Shown piece by piece: positions 9,011 through 17,152 of a DNA stretch of 64,000 nucleotides. Position numbers and translations under genes: made by a program. The notes below the pieces were generated by a model that worked only from the letters and a program-made list of their open reading frames with translations, made no database searches and had not been told where the DNA came from. Positions within the stretch are counted from its first letter, which is position 1. Each line of letters opens with the position of its first letter. This stretch comes from Streptomyces sp. Edi4. GTDB lineage: Bacteria; Actinomycetota; Actinomycetes; Streptomycetales; Streptomycetaceae. Location of the stretch: the NCBI RefSeq assembly GCF_040253615.1, contig NZ_JBEJGY010000004.1, positions 1,116,001 through 1,180,000 on the forward strand, given 5' to 3'.

Positions 9011-9433
9011 ATGAACGAGCTGCGCATCCGGGCCGCCGGGCCCGAGGACCTGGACGCGGTACTGACTTTCTGGAAGACGGCCGCCGAGGGCACCAGCATC
9101 AGCGACGACCGGGCGGGCGTCGAGCGCCTGATCGGCCACGACCCGGGGGCGCTGCTCCTGGCCGAGGACGCAAGCGGCCCCATCGGCACGGTGATCGCGG
9201 GGTTCGACGGCTGGCGCTGTCATCTCTACCGCCTCGCCGTCCGTCCCGACCGGCGCCGCGAGGGCATCGGCGGGGCCCTGCTCGCCGCGGCCGAGGAGCG
9301 CTTCGTCGCCGTCGGCGGGCGCCGCGCGGACGCCATGGTGCTGGTGCGCAACGAGCGGGCCCGGCATGCCTGGGCGGCCTCGGGGTACGAGCCGCAGGAA
9401 CAGTGGCGGCGGTGGGTGAAGCCATTGGGCTGA
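9011..9433 (+). CDS. GNAT-family N-acetyltransferase
   Basis: A 140-aa single GNAT domain. The acetyl-CoA pyrophosphate-binding motif A is visible as VRPDRRREGIGGALLAAAE, preceded by the beta-4 strand HLYRLAV and followed by the ARHAWAASGYEP motif-B region near the C-terminus. The size and the RRxGIG core resemble RimI-like acetyltransferases, but the substrate cannot be inferred. It stands alone between a methyltransferase and the CNNM pair. Confidence 0.85.
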   Translation: MNELRIRAAGPEDLDAVLTFWKTAAEGTSISDDRAGVERLIGHDPGALLLAEDASGPIGTVIAGFDGWRCHLYRLAVRPDRRREGIGGALLAAAEERFVAVGGRRADAMVLVRNERARHAWAASGYEPQEQWRRWVKPLG

Positions 9434-9602
9434 ATGAACGGACAGGCCCGCACTTTGCCAGTGCTTTACCATAGGTGGATCTCCGTCCCCCCGACGAAAG
9501 GTGTGAGCGTCCGCCCATGGGCGAGCCTCCCCGTATCCCTCCCGCCGCGCGACACCGCGCGCGCCGCCTCCGCCTGGCCGACCATGGGACGGAGGTGACC
9601 CG

Positions 9603-10958
9603 ATGACCGAAGTGCTCCTGCTCCTCGCGGCCGTACTGCTCTCGTTGGTGTGCGCGGTCTTCGTGGCCGCCGAGTTCTCCCTCACGACCGCCGAGCGCAG
9701 CGATCTGGAGCGCGCCGTCGAGCGCGGGGAGCGCGGCGCGGCCAGTGCCCTCAAGGCCGTACGGAGCCTCACCTTCCAGCTCTCCGGCGCGCAGCTCGGC
9801 ATCACCGTCACCGGGCTCGTCATCGGCATGCTCGCCAAACCGTCGATCGCGGGGCTCCTCATCGGGCCCCTCAGGTCGCTCGGCCTGTCCCCCTCGGCGG
9901 CCGCCTCGGTGGCCCTGGTGCTCGGAATGGCGCTCTCCACCGTGTTCCTGATGGTCGTCGGCGAGCTGGTCCCCAAGAACTGGGCCATCTCCTCACCGCT
10001 GGCCGTCGCCAAGGTCGTCTCGGCCCCCCAGCGCGCGTTCAGTGCCGCTTTCCGGCCGCTGATCAGCCATCTCAACACCTCGGCCAACCATCTGGTGCGC
10101 CGCTTCGGCCTGGAACCCGCCGAGGAGCTGGCCTCCGCGCGCAGCCCGCAGGAGCTGGTCGCCCTGGCCCGGCACTCGGCCAAGGAGGGCGCGCTCGAAG
10201 CGGACACCGCCGAACTGTTCGTACGCTCCCTCACGCTCGCCGACCTCAACGCGGAGAACGTGATGACCCCGCGCGTCCAGGTCACGGCCCTTGAGGTGCA
10301 GGCCACCGCCGAGGACGTCGCCAACGCGACCCGCGCCACCGGTCTGTCCCGCTTCCCCGTCTACCGGGGCAGTCTCGACTCGGTGGTGGGCATAGCGCAC
10401 ATCAAGGACGTCCTGGCGGTGCCCGCCGAGCGCCGGCGCCTGCGTCCGGTGACCTCGCTGCTGCGCGAACCGCTGCTCGTGCCGACGACCCTGACCGTGG
10501 ACCGCCTCCTCGACCAGTTGTACGGGAAGCGGACGATGGCCGTCGTCATCGACGAGTACGGCGGCACCGCGGGCGTGGTCACGCTGGAGGACATCCTGGA
10601 GGAGGTCGTCGGCGAGGTCCGCGACGAGCACGACCCGCACGAGACCCCCGATCTCGCGGCCGCGGGACAGGACGCAGACGGCAGGGTGCTGTACTCCGCC
10701 GACGGCGCGGCCCGCGACGACCAGCTCGCCTCGATCGGGCTGCGCGTGCCGGACGGCCCCTACGAGACCCTGGCCGGCCTGGTGGCCACCGAGCTCGGCC
10801 GGATCCCCCGGCTCGGCGACCGCGTGGAGCTGGGCGGCTGGCGCATGGAGGTGGTCGACGCGACCGGACGGCGCGCGGCGCGCGTTCTGCTGCACGCGCC
10901 TCACACCCACGGCGAGGGCGATGAGGACAACGAAGGCGACGAGGGGGCCCGCCGGTGA
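9603..10958 (+). CDS. CNNM/CorC-family membrane protein with CBS pair and HlyC/CorC domain
   Basis: A 451-aa integral membrane protein of the CNNM (hemolysin III-related, DUF21) family, linked to Mg2+ or other cation transport. Residues about 1-185 form the DUF21 transmembrane domain (VFVAAEFSLTTAERS, GAQLGITVTGLVIGMLA, GELVPKNWAI). Residues about 200-340 are a CBS pair (VMTPRVQV, LSRFPVYRG, IDEYGGTAGVVTLEDILEEVVGE). Residues about 365-435 are the C-terminal CorC_HlyC domain (PDGPYETLAGLVATELGRIP). The tail is His/Glu/Asp rich. A strong site GGAGGTGA precedes the ATG. It overlaps the next gene (GTGA), which encodes a paralogue. Confidence 0.93.
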   Translation: MTEVLLLLAAVLLSLVCAVFVAAEFSLTTAERSDLERAVERGERGAASALKAVRSLTFQLSGAQLGITVTGLVIGMLAKPSIAGLLIGPLRSLGLSPSAAASVALVLGMALSTVFLMVVGELVPKNWAISSPLAVAKVVSAPQRAFSAAFRPLISHLNTSANHLVRRFGLEPAEELASARSPQELVALARHSAKEGALEADTAELFVRSLTLADLNAENVMTPRVQVTALEVQATAEDVANATRATGLSRFPVYRGSLDSVVGIAHIKDVLAVPAERRRLRPVTSLLREPLLVPTTLTVDRLLDQLYGKRTMAVVIDEYGGTAGVVTLEDILEEVVGEVRDEHDPHETPDLAAAGQDADGRVLYSADGAARDDQLASIGLRVPDGPYETLAGLVATELGRIPRLGDRVELGGWRMEVVDATGRRAARVLLHAPHTHGEGDEDNEGDEGARR

Positions 10959-11977
10959 TCGCGATCCAGATTCTCATCGGTGTGGCCACTCTGGTCGTCA
11001 ACGCCTTCTTCGTCGGAGCCGAGTTCGCCCTGATCTCCGTACGCCGCAGCCAGATCGAACCGCTCGCCGAGGACGGCGACCGCCGTGCGCGCAGCGTCAT
11101 TTGGGGCCTTGAGCACGTCTCGGCCCTGATGGCCGCCGCGCAGCTCGGCATCACCCTGTGCACCCTGGTGCTCGGTGTGGTCGCGGAGCCGGCCATCGCG
11201 CACCTGGTCGAGCCGGTCTTCGACGCCGTCGGTGTGCCGGACGGGCTCATCCACCCGGTCTCCTTCGTGCTCGCCCTGGCGGTCGCGACGTATCTGCACA
11301 TGCTGCTCGGCGAGATGGTGCCGAAGAACGTCGCGCTCGCCGAGCCGGCGCGCACCGCGCTGCTGCTCGGGCCGCCCCTGGTGACGCTGGCCCGGGCGCT
11401 GCGTCCGGTGATCTTCGCGATCAACGCCTTCGCCAACTCGATCCTGCGCCTGCTCAGGGTGGACGCCAAGAGCGAGGTCGCGGCGGCGTTCTCGGATGAC
11501 GAACTGGCCCGTCTGGTGACCGACGCGGGCGACGCGGGCCTGCTCGACGACCGGGCGGCCGAGCGGCTGCGCGACGCCCTCGAGCTGGGACGCCGACCCG
11601 TGCGTGACGTGGTGGTGCCGCTGGACGAGGTGGTGCGGGCCGAGGTCGGCACGACCCCCGAGGGACTGGAGCGGCTGGCCGCGAGCTCCGGGTTCTCCCG
11701 CTTCCCCGTCGTGGACGACGACAGCCGCATCCTCGGCTATCTGCACGTCAAGGACGCCCTGGACGCGTCCCCACGCGATGTGGCCTTCCCGGTCGCGGCG
11801 CTGCGGCCGATCGCCCGCGTCCGCGCGGAAACCCCGCTGGACGACGTGCTCACGGCGATGCGCCGCAGCCGTACGCATCTGGCGGCCGCCGTCGGCCAGG
11901 ACGGCAAGCTCGCGGGCCTGGTCACGATGGAGGACGTGCTCCGGGAACTCGTGGGGCCGCCGGCGGCCACGGCCTGA
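10955..11977 (+). CDS. Second CNNM/CorC-family membrane protein, short form
   Basis: A 340-aa paralogue of the preceding protein. The DUF21 membrane domain comes first (VVNAFFVGAEFALISVRRSQ, AAQLGITLCTLVLGVVAE, LLGEMVPKNVALAEP), then a CBS pair (FSRFPVVDDD, LAGLVTMEDVLRELVG). It stops there, lacking the C-terminal CorC_HlyC domain of its neighbour. The GTG start overlaps the upstream stop (GTGA), indicating translational coupling. Tandem long and short CNNM genes are common in actinobacteria and probably form a heteromer. Such an assembly would be a cation exporter or sensor gated by adenine nucleotide at the CBS domains. Confidence 0.93.
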   Translation: MIAIQILIGVATLVVNAFFVGAEFALISVRRSQIEPLAEDGDRRARSVIWGLEHVSALMAAAQLGITLCTLVLGVVAEPAIAHLVEPVFDAVGVPDGLIHPVSFVLALAVATYLHMLLGEMVPKNVALAEPARTALLLGPPLVTLARALRPVIFAINAFANSILRLLRVDAKSEVAAAFSDDELARLVTDAGDAGLLDDRAAERLRDALELGRRPVRDVVVPLDEVVRAEVGTTPEGLERLAASSGFSRFPVVDDDSRILGYLHVKDALDASPRDVAFPVAALRPIARVRAETPLDDVLTAMRRSRTHLAAAVGQDGKLAGLVTMEDVLRELVGPPAATA

Positions 11978-12038
11978 CGGGGCGCTGAGGGCGCGGGGGG
12001 TGCTGGGCCGGCGCTCGAAGGGCCGGCGCCGGCGCCGC

Positions 12039-12293
12039 TCACCGTGCCGGGCTCGCGCGCCGGCTCGGTTTCGTGGTCTCGGTGAGGCCGGGGCCCGTCG
12101 CTCCGAGCCCCGCGGACCCCACCGCCATCAGGACGGCGAGGACCGCCGCCATCCCCGCCGTCGCGAACGCGGCGGTCCAGTGGACGTCGAGCAGACTGGT
12201 CGCGCCCGCCGTCAGGACGGCGGCGAGCGCCTGGGCGAAGGTGCGGATGGCACGCTCGGCGGTGGCCTTCCAGAAGGCCGCGGTGAACAACAT
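12039..12293 (-). CDS. Small holin-like membrane protein
   Basis: An 84-aa protein. The N-terminus AAFWKATAERAIRTFAQALAA resembles the start of phage-type holins found singly on many Streptomyces chromosomes. Two hydrophobic segments follow (about 22-36 and 43-60, AFATAGMAAVLAVLMAVG), with a polar Thr/Lys/Arg tail. The ATG at 12293 lacks a strong ribosome binding site. No endolysin or other phage gene is adjacent, so this is a stray or domesticated copy, converging on the CNNM pair. Confidence 0.65.
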   Translation of the reverse strand: MLFTAAFWKATAERAIRTFAQALAAVLTAGATSLLDVHWTAAFATAGMAAVLAVLMAVGSAGLGATGPGLTETTKPSRRASPAR

Positions 12294-12505
12294 CGCATGC
12301 TCGCTCTCTCACGGGGCCGTCGTGGGCCTCGGTCCGAAAGGTGCGGGCCCGGGGCGAACCGGCGGGCCCGGAAAAGGTGAGGTGTACCTGGCATACCGCG
12401 AAAGCGGGGCCCCGCACAGGGGGCGGCGGGCTTCGATGTGATCACGGTCGGGGTGAGCCCGTCGCGGGGGCGGCGATCGCCGGGGCGGGCGTTGCTACCG
12501 CGCGG

Positions 12506-12511
12506 TACGAT
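12506..12511 (+). promoter_or_regulatory. Candidate -10 element of a leaderless promoter for the SGNH hydrolase
   Basis: TACGAT lies 9 nt before the ATG at 12521, and no Shine-Dalgarno sequence separates them. Transcription would start at or near the first codon, as in many actinobacterial leaderless mRNAs. No clear -35 is visible. The same hexamer recurs before the ROK gene at 47064-47069. Confidence 0.35.
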
Positions 12512-12520
12512 CGCAGCGCC

Positions 12521-13354
12521 ATGGAGATGAATGCGCCATACACCAGCTTTGCCGCGGTCGGGGACTCCTTCACCGAGGGCATGTCCGACCGGCTTCCCGA
12601 CGGGTCCTACCGGGGCTGGGCCGACCTGCTCGCCGCCCGCCTTGCGGCCCGCACGCCCGGTTTCCGCTACGCCAACCTCGCGGTGCGCGGCAAGCTGATC
12701 GGGCAGATCGTCCAGGAGCAGGTGCCGGCCGCCGCGGCGCTGCGGCCGGACATCATCACCTTGGTGGGCGGCCTGAACGACACCCTGCGCCCCAAGTGCG
12801 ACATGGGCCGGGTACGCGCCCTCCTGTCGGACGCGGTCGAACAGCTCGCGCCCGCCTGCGAGCAGCTGGTCCTGATGCGCAGCCCGGGACGCGAGGGGCC
12901 GGTGATGGAGCGCTTCCGGCCCCGCATGGAGGAGCTGTTCGCCCACGTCGACGAACTCGCCGAGCGGCACGGGGCGTTGGTGGTGGACCTGTACGGCGCG
13001 CCGGTCCTCGGCGATCAGCGGCTGTGGGACGTGGACCGGCTGCATCTGACGGCGGCGGGGCACCGCAGGGTGGCCGAAGCGGTCTGGCAGACGCTCGGTC
13101 TGGACCCGCAGGAGGACTGGCGCGCCCCGCTGCCGCCCGCCGTCCGGCCCCGGTGGGCCGCGAGCCGCACCGCCGATCTGCGGTTCGCCCGGCAGCACTT
13201 GGTGCCCTGGATCGGGCGCCGCCTCACCGGCCGCTCATCCGGCGACGGCCGCAGCGGCGCCCATTACAGCGCCGAACACGGCCGGGCGTTCTGGGTCGGC
13301 CCGGCGGACGGCTCGACGGCGCCGGTGCACGAGTGGCGCCGGGTCGAGGACTGA
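12521..13354 (+). CDS. SGNH/GDSL-family hydrolase (lipase/esterase fold)
   Basis: A 277-aa cytoplasmic SGNH hydrolase. The block I nucleophile is in AVGDSFTEG near residue 14, the block III Gly/Asn in VGGLNDT, and the catalytic Asp and His in DVDRLHLTAAGH. There is no signal peptide. The family cleaves ester or acyl bonds; the substrate is unknown. The start MEMNAPYTSF is chosen because the family begins directly before the GDS block; a longer open frame reaches 12341 but contains unrelated residues. Confidence 0.88.
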   Translation: MEMNAPYTSFAAVGDSFTEGMSDRLPDGSYRGWADLLAARLAARTPGFRYANLAVRGKLIGQIVQEQVPAAAALRPDIITLVGGLNDTLRPKCDMGRVRALLSDAVEQLAPACEQLVLMRSPGREGPVMERFRPRMEELFAHVDELAERHGALVVDLYGAPVLGDQRLWDVDRLHLTAAGHRRVAEAVWQTLGLDPQEDWRAPLPPAVRPRWAASRTADLRFARQHLVPWIGRRLTGRSSGDGRSGAHYSAEHGRAFWVGPADGSTAPVHEWRRVED

Positions 13355-13568
13355 GCACTCGGCGGGTACGGGCGGCGGTCGAGGCTCCGCGCGTACCGGA
13401 AACGGCGCCGGTATCCTCCGCCAACTCGCCCTGCTCGGGCAGCACTTGATACGGCACACACATGACATGACGCACGGCGGTAGGCGGCGAGTGACGCGGC
13501 CATGGCGGGACGTGGTAGCGCCCCCGGGTCTCCGACCCACCCTCCCCACCGACCCGCCTGACTGCCCG

Positions 13569-14300
13569 TCAGGGCCGGGAGCATCCCGTGTCCCGTTCCG
13601 GCACCCGGGCGCCGACGAACCGGGTGGCGCGCCGTTGCCGAAAGCCCAGGGACTCATACAGCCGGATGGCGCCGGTGTTGGCGGCGGCCGTGTGCAGGAA
13701 CGGGGTTTCACCCCGCTCCCTGATGCCCACGGCGACCGCACGCACAAGGCGCGAGCCGAGGCCCTGGCCGCGGTGGTCGTCGTCGGTGCAGACGGCGCTG
13801 ATCTCGGTCCAGCCCGGCGGGCGCAGCCGCTCCCCCGCCATCGCGACGAGCCGGCCGCCGCGCCGGATGCCCAGATAAGTGCCGAGTTCCACCGTGCGAG
13901 GCAGGAACGGTCCGGGCCGTGTGCGCTCCACGAGGGCCAGCATCTCGGGAACGTCCCGCGCGCCGAGCCGTACCGCCTCCTCGTCGGGCCGTGCGTCCAC
14001 GGCTTCCCCCACGAGCTGCACGCCCGCCACGTCGAACGTGACGTGCCAGCCCTCGGGCAGCGGGGCCCGCACTCCCGGAAGCTCCAGCTCCGCGCCGGGC
14101 CCGGCGAGCGCCGCGAGGTCCGCCCAGTCGGTGGCGTCAGGCCGCAGGGGCAGCGCAAGCCAGGGCGAGACGTCGGTCAGGTAGCGCACCACCCGCCCCC
14201 GCCGCTCGGCGAAGCCGGCATGCGGCCCGGTCAGCGAGGCGTACGCGGGATTGTCCAGCGGATGCGCCGGGTGCTCGGTGCTGGCGGGGGCGTGGTGCAT
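13569..14300 (-). CDS. GNAT-family N-acetyltransferase with N-terminal extension
   Basis: A 243-aa protein. The C-terminal half (about 125-240) is a GNAT domain: AVCTDDDHRGQGLGSRLVRAVA carries the acetyl-CoA motif RGQGLGS, and TAAANTGAIRLYESLGF is the usual motif B. The N-terminal 120 residues form the extra domain found in a predicted-acetyltransferase subgroup. GAGGAG lies just before the ATG at 14300. The same frame stays open far upstream on this strand, but that part is antisense to the MFS gene and not coding. Confidence 0.85.
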   Translation of the reverse strand: MHHAPASTEHPAHPLDNPAYASLTGPHAGFAERRGRVVRYLTDVSPWLALPLRPDATDWADLAALAGPGAELELPGVRAPLPEGWHVTFDVAGVQLVGEAVDARPDEEAVRLGARDVPEMLALVERTRPGPFLPRTVELGTYLGIRRGGRLVAMAGERLRPPGWTEISAVCTDDDHRGQGLGSRLVRAVAVGIRERGETPFLHTAAANTGAIRLYESLGFRQRRATRFVGARVPERDTGCSRP

Positions 14301-14512
14301 GATCTCCTCGTTCGGAGCGGGTCGGGCGGGGCGGTGGGTCGGCGCGGGCCGGCCGGGGCGGGGCCGGCTTCGGTATCGGCCCGTGCGGAGTCTTTCCCCG
14401 AATGCCCTTCCGGAGAAGGCCCAGGGGGCGCCGCGCATTCCCTCGGGTCCGCTCGAAGCCGCCCGCAGCCGGCAGGTGACACGCTTCTCCTGCCCCGTGC
14501 GGCTGGGGCCGG

Positions 14513-15844
14513 TCAGCGCGCGGGGCCCGCCACGGCGCGCTCCAGGCCCAGACGGTGGGCGTCGCGCTCCGGCCGGATGGCCGTCAGGGCGAAAGCGCCC
14601 GCGGTGACCATCACCGCGGCGGCGATGAGGAACGCGGTGGTGTAGCCGGCGGCCGGGCTGTCGGCCGCGTCGATGAGGCGCCCGGTCAGGAACGGCGCGA
14701 TGAGACCGGGCAGGGTGCCCGTGGCGGCGGCGATGCCGAAAACGGCGCCGCGCTGTGCGGGCGGGACGACCTCGGCCGTCGTCATGTAGTGCAGGGGGAT
14801 GACGATGGCGGTGCCGCCGAACGCCAGGGCGATCAGGACGAGCCGAGGACCGGGCGCGTCGACGAGCGGGAACACCGCCATCGCGCAGCCCGACACACAC
14901 ACGGCGATGCCCTGGGCCGCCCCACTGGACCAACGGCTGCTCACACCACGGGACTTCAACGCGTCCACGAAGGGCGAGATCGCCAACAGCAGCACCAGTC
15001 CGAAACCGGAGATGACGCTGATGACGGTGGCGGCGGCCCCGGCCGACATGCCCAGCTCGGTTCTGAAGTAGGCGGGCAGCCAGGCATGGCTGAGGGACAG
15101 CGCCCACTGCGCGCCGAAGGCGCTGGAGATTCCGCCGAGGACGGTGCCGGTCAGCAGAATCCGGCTGTAGGGCAGTCTGAGGCCGACGCCGCTCGTGGAG
15201 CCGGCGCGCGCGTGGTCGTACGGCCCGTCGTGCCCGGTCCGCCACCACACCATCGCCCATGCCGCGCTGACCACGGCGAGGACGGCGTAGACCGAGCGCC
15301 AGCCGAAGCCCTCGATCAGCCAGGTGACCAGGGGCGCCGCGACGAGCGTGCCGAGCGCCGCTCCGCCGATTTGCAGGGCCGATGGCAGGCCGCGGCGCTC
15401 GGGCGGGAACCACTGGTACAGGGCGTGCATCGACATCGAAGCCGCTGGTCCCTCGGCGGCGCCCAGCAAAATGCGGCCGGCCATCAAGGAGGCCACCGAG
15501 GACACGGCCAGGACCGGAAGCTGTGCCACGGTCCACAGCAGGGCCATGCCGAACAGCAGGACGCGGCTGGAGATCCGGGTGGAGAGGAATCCGACGAGCA
15601 GTCCGGAGAGGCTGAAGAGGAAGAAGAAGGAGCTGGAGACCAGTCCGTAGGTGCTGTTGCTGAGGTCCAGCTCTTCCATGATCGGTACGGCGGCGAGGCC
15701 CAGGACGGACTTGTCGGCGAAGTTGATGACCATGAAGGCCACGACCATGGCCGTGATCAGCCATGCCCTGCGGCCGACAGGTGTGGGGGCGGCGGTGGCC
15801 TCGTCCCCCAGCCGGGTCGCGGGGATGAGCGGGCGGGGTGTCAT
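14513..15844 (-). CDS. MFS transporter (anion:cation symporter-like)
   Basis: A 443-aa, 12-helix major-facilitator protein. The N-terminal helix region VVAFMVINFADKSVLGLAAVPIMEELDLS has the layout of the ACS/hexuronate-type MFS branch, which imports organic anions. GGAGGAG sits before the ATG at 15844. It lies 121 nt downstream of the acyl-CoA dehydrogenase in the same direction, so it may import the acid that the ligase/dehydrogenase pair processes. That link is inference from position. Confidence 0.85.
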   Translation of the reverse strand: MTPRPLIPATRLGDEATAAPTPVGRRAWLITAMVVAFMVINFADKSVLGLAAVPIMEELDLSNSTYGLVSSSFFFLFSLSGLLVGFLSTRISSRVLLFGMALLWTVAQLPVLAVSSVASLMAGRILLGAAEGPAASMSMHALYQWFPPERRGLPSALQIGGAALGTLVAAPLVTWLIEGFGWRSVYAVLAVVSAAWAMVWWRTGHDGPYDHARAGSTSGVGLRLPYSRILLTGTVLGGISSAFGAQWALSLSHAWLPAYFRTELGMSAGAAATVISVISGFGLVLLLAISPFVDALKSRGVSSRWSSGAAQGIAVCVSGCAMAVFPLVDAPGPRLVLIALAFGGTAIVIPLHYMTTAEVVPPAQRGAVFGIAAATGTLPGLIAPFLTGRLIDAADSPAAGYTTAFLIAAAVMVTAGAFALTAIRPERDAHRLGLERAVAGPAR

Positions 15845-15965
15845 GGGCGACTCCTCCGGGTGGGGGTGGAGCAGGGGGCCGCGCGGCCAGGGGCGGATAC
15901 CCGTATCCGCGGGCCCCGGCTGCGAGGGTCCCCGGCACCGCCCCTGAGTCACCGCCGGCATGGGG

Positions 15966-17135
15966 TCAGATCAGGCCCTTGGCAATGGCGTTCTTGTGGA
16001 TCTCGGTGGTTCCGGTGACGATCCGGAACATTCGCAGGCTGCGGAAGATCTGCTCGACCTCGTTGCCCCGGGTCAGCCCGGCCTTGCCGTGGATCTGGAC
16101 GGCCTGGTCGACGACGCGGAAACACGCCTCGGAAGTGAACAGCTTGCACATGTTGGCCTCGACGGAGACGTTGTCGCCCCGGTCGGCCTTCGCCGCCGTC
16201 GCCATCACCATCGACCGGGCGGCGTAGATCTCCGTGGCCATCTCGGCGATCTTGTGGTGGATGGCCTGGTGGGCCAGCAGCGGCTGTCCGAAGACGACGC
16301 GGTTCATCGCGTGGTCCAAGGACAGGTCCCAGGCGCGGCGGGCCGCGCCGATCAGGGACGGACAGTGCAGAAGGCGATTGAGGGTGATACGGCCGATGCC
16401 GATGCGCAGGCCCTGGCCGATCTCGCCGAGCAGGTTGCCGGACGGGATCCGGCAGTCCTCGAAGAGCAGGTCGCCCTCCACCTGCTGTCCGGACATGGGG
16501 ACTTCGCCTTCCAGGACGCGGCAGCCGGGGGTGTCCAGGTCGACGAGGAAGGCACTGTATGTCTCCTCGGCGCCGGCCGTGCGGGCCACGACGATGGCGA
16601 AGTCCGCGAAGGGCGCCGCGGAGCTGAAGACCTTCTTGCCGTTGAGGACGTATGTGTCGCCGTCCGGTGTGGCGGTGGTCGTCATCCGGCGTACGTCGGA
16701 GCCCGCGTCCTCTTCCGTGATGGAGAAGCAGCAGGCGCGCTCGCCCCGGATGACGGGCATGAGGTATCGCTCGCGCTGCTTCTCGGTGGCGTACTTCACG
16801 ATGGCCCCGACGCGCAGCGGACCCCCCATGTCGCCGAGGACCGAGTGGGAGAGAGTGGCGCCGGAGGCAGTCAGCTCCTCTTTCAGGGCGCACAGTTCGA
16901 AGAAGCTCAGACCCTGGCCGCCGAGCTCGACGGGCAGGCTGACGCCGTAGAAGCCGAGTTCACGGCTGCGCTTCCAAACGTTCTGAAGGGTGGGGCGATC
17001 GAGTTTGCTCTCAGCCGTGATGCCGCGCTCGCGCTCGAAGGGGACCAGTTCGTCGCGCAGGTAGCCACGCAGGCGGACGACGAGTTCCTGAAGGCGGGGG
17101 TTGTCGTCGTAGGAGGGTTCGAGGGTGAAAGTCAT
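15966..17135 (-). CDS. Acyl-CoA dehydrogenase family protein
   Basis: A 389-aa FAD enzyme of the acyl-CoA dehydrogenase fold: N-terminal helical domain (1-125), central beta domain with CCFSITEEDAGSD (flavin-contacting) and a C-terminal helical domain with QIHGKAGLTRGNEVEQIFR. At the usual medium-chain catalytic Glu position this protein reads IVTGTTEI, so the base is Thr there. It must therefore use the alternative helix-G Glu, or be an oxidase or other variant. It lies 17 nt downstream of the acyl-CoA ligase gene, so the two are co-translated and likely act in sequence on the same CoA ester. Confidence 0.88.
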   Translation of the reverse strand: MTFTLEPSYDDNPRLQELVVRLRGYLRDELVPFERERGITAESKLDRPTLQNVWKRSRELGFYGVSLPVELGGQGLSFFELCALKEELTASGATLSHSVLGDMGGPLRVGAIVKYATEKQRERYLMPVIRGERACCFSITEEDAGSDVRRMTTTATPDGDTYVLNGKKVFSSAAPFADFAIVVARTAGAEETYSAFLVDLDTPGCRVLEGEVPMSGQQVEGDLLFEDCRIPSGNLLGEIGQGLRIGIGRITLNRLLHCPSLIGAARRAWDLSLDHAMNRVVFGQPLLAHQAIHHKIAEMATEIYAARSMVMATAAKADRGDNVSVEANMCKLFTSEACFRVVDQAVQIHGKAGLTRGNEVEQIFRSLRMFRIVTGTTEIHKNAIAKGLI

Positions 17136-17152
17136 GAAGGGGTGCTTTCGGT

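Noticed and set aside
13569..15938. Apparent 789-codon fusion of a GNAT with upstream sequence
   Set aside because: Only the 3' part is the GNAT; the rest is an off-frame reading of the MFS gene on the same strand.
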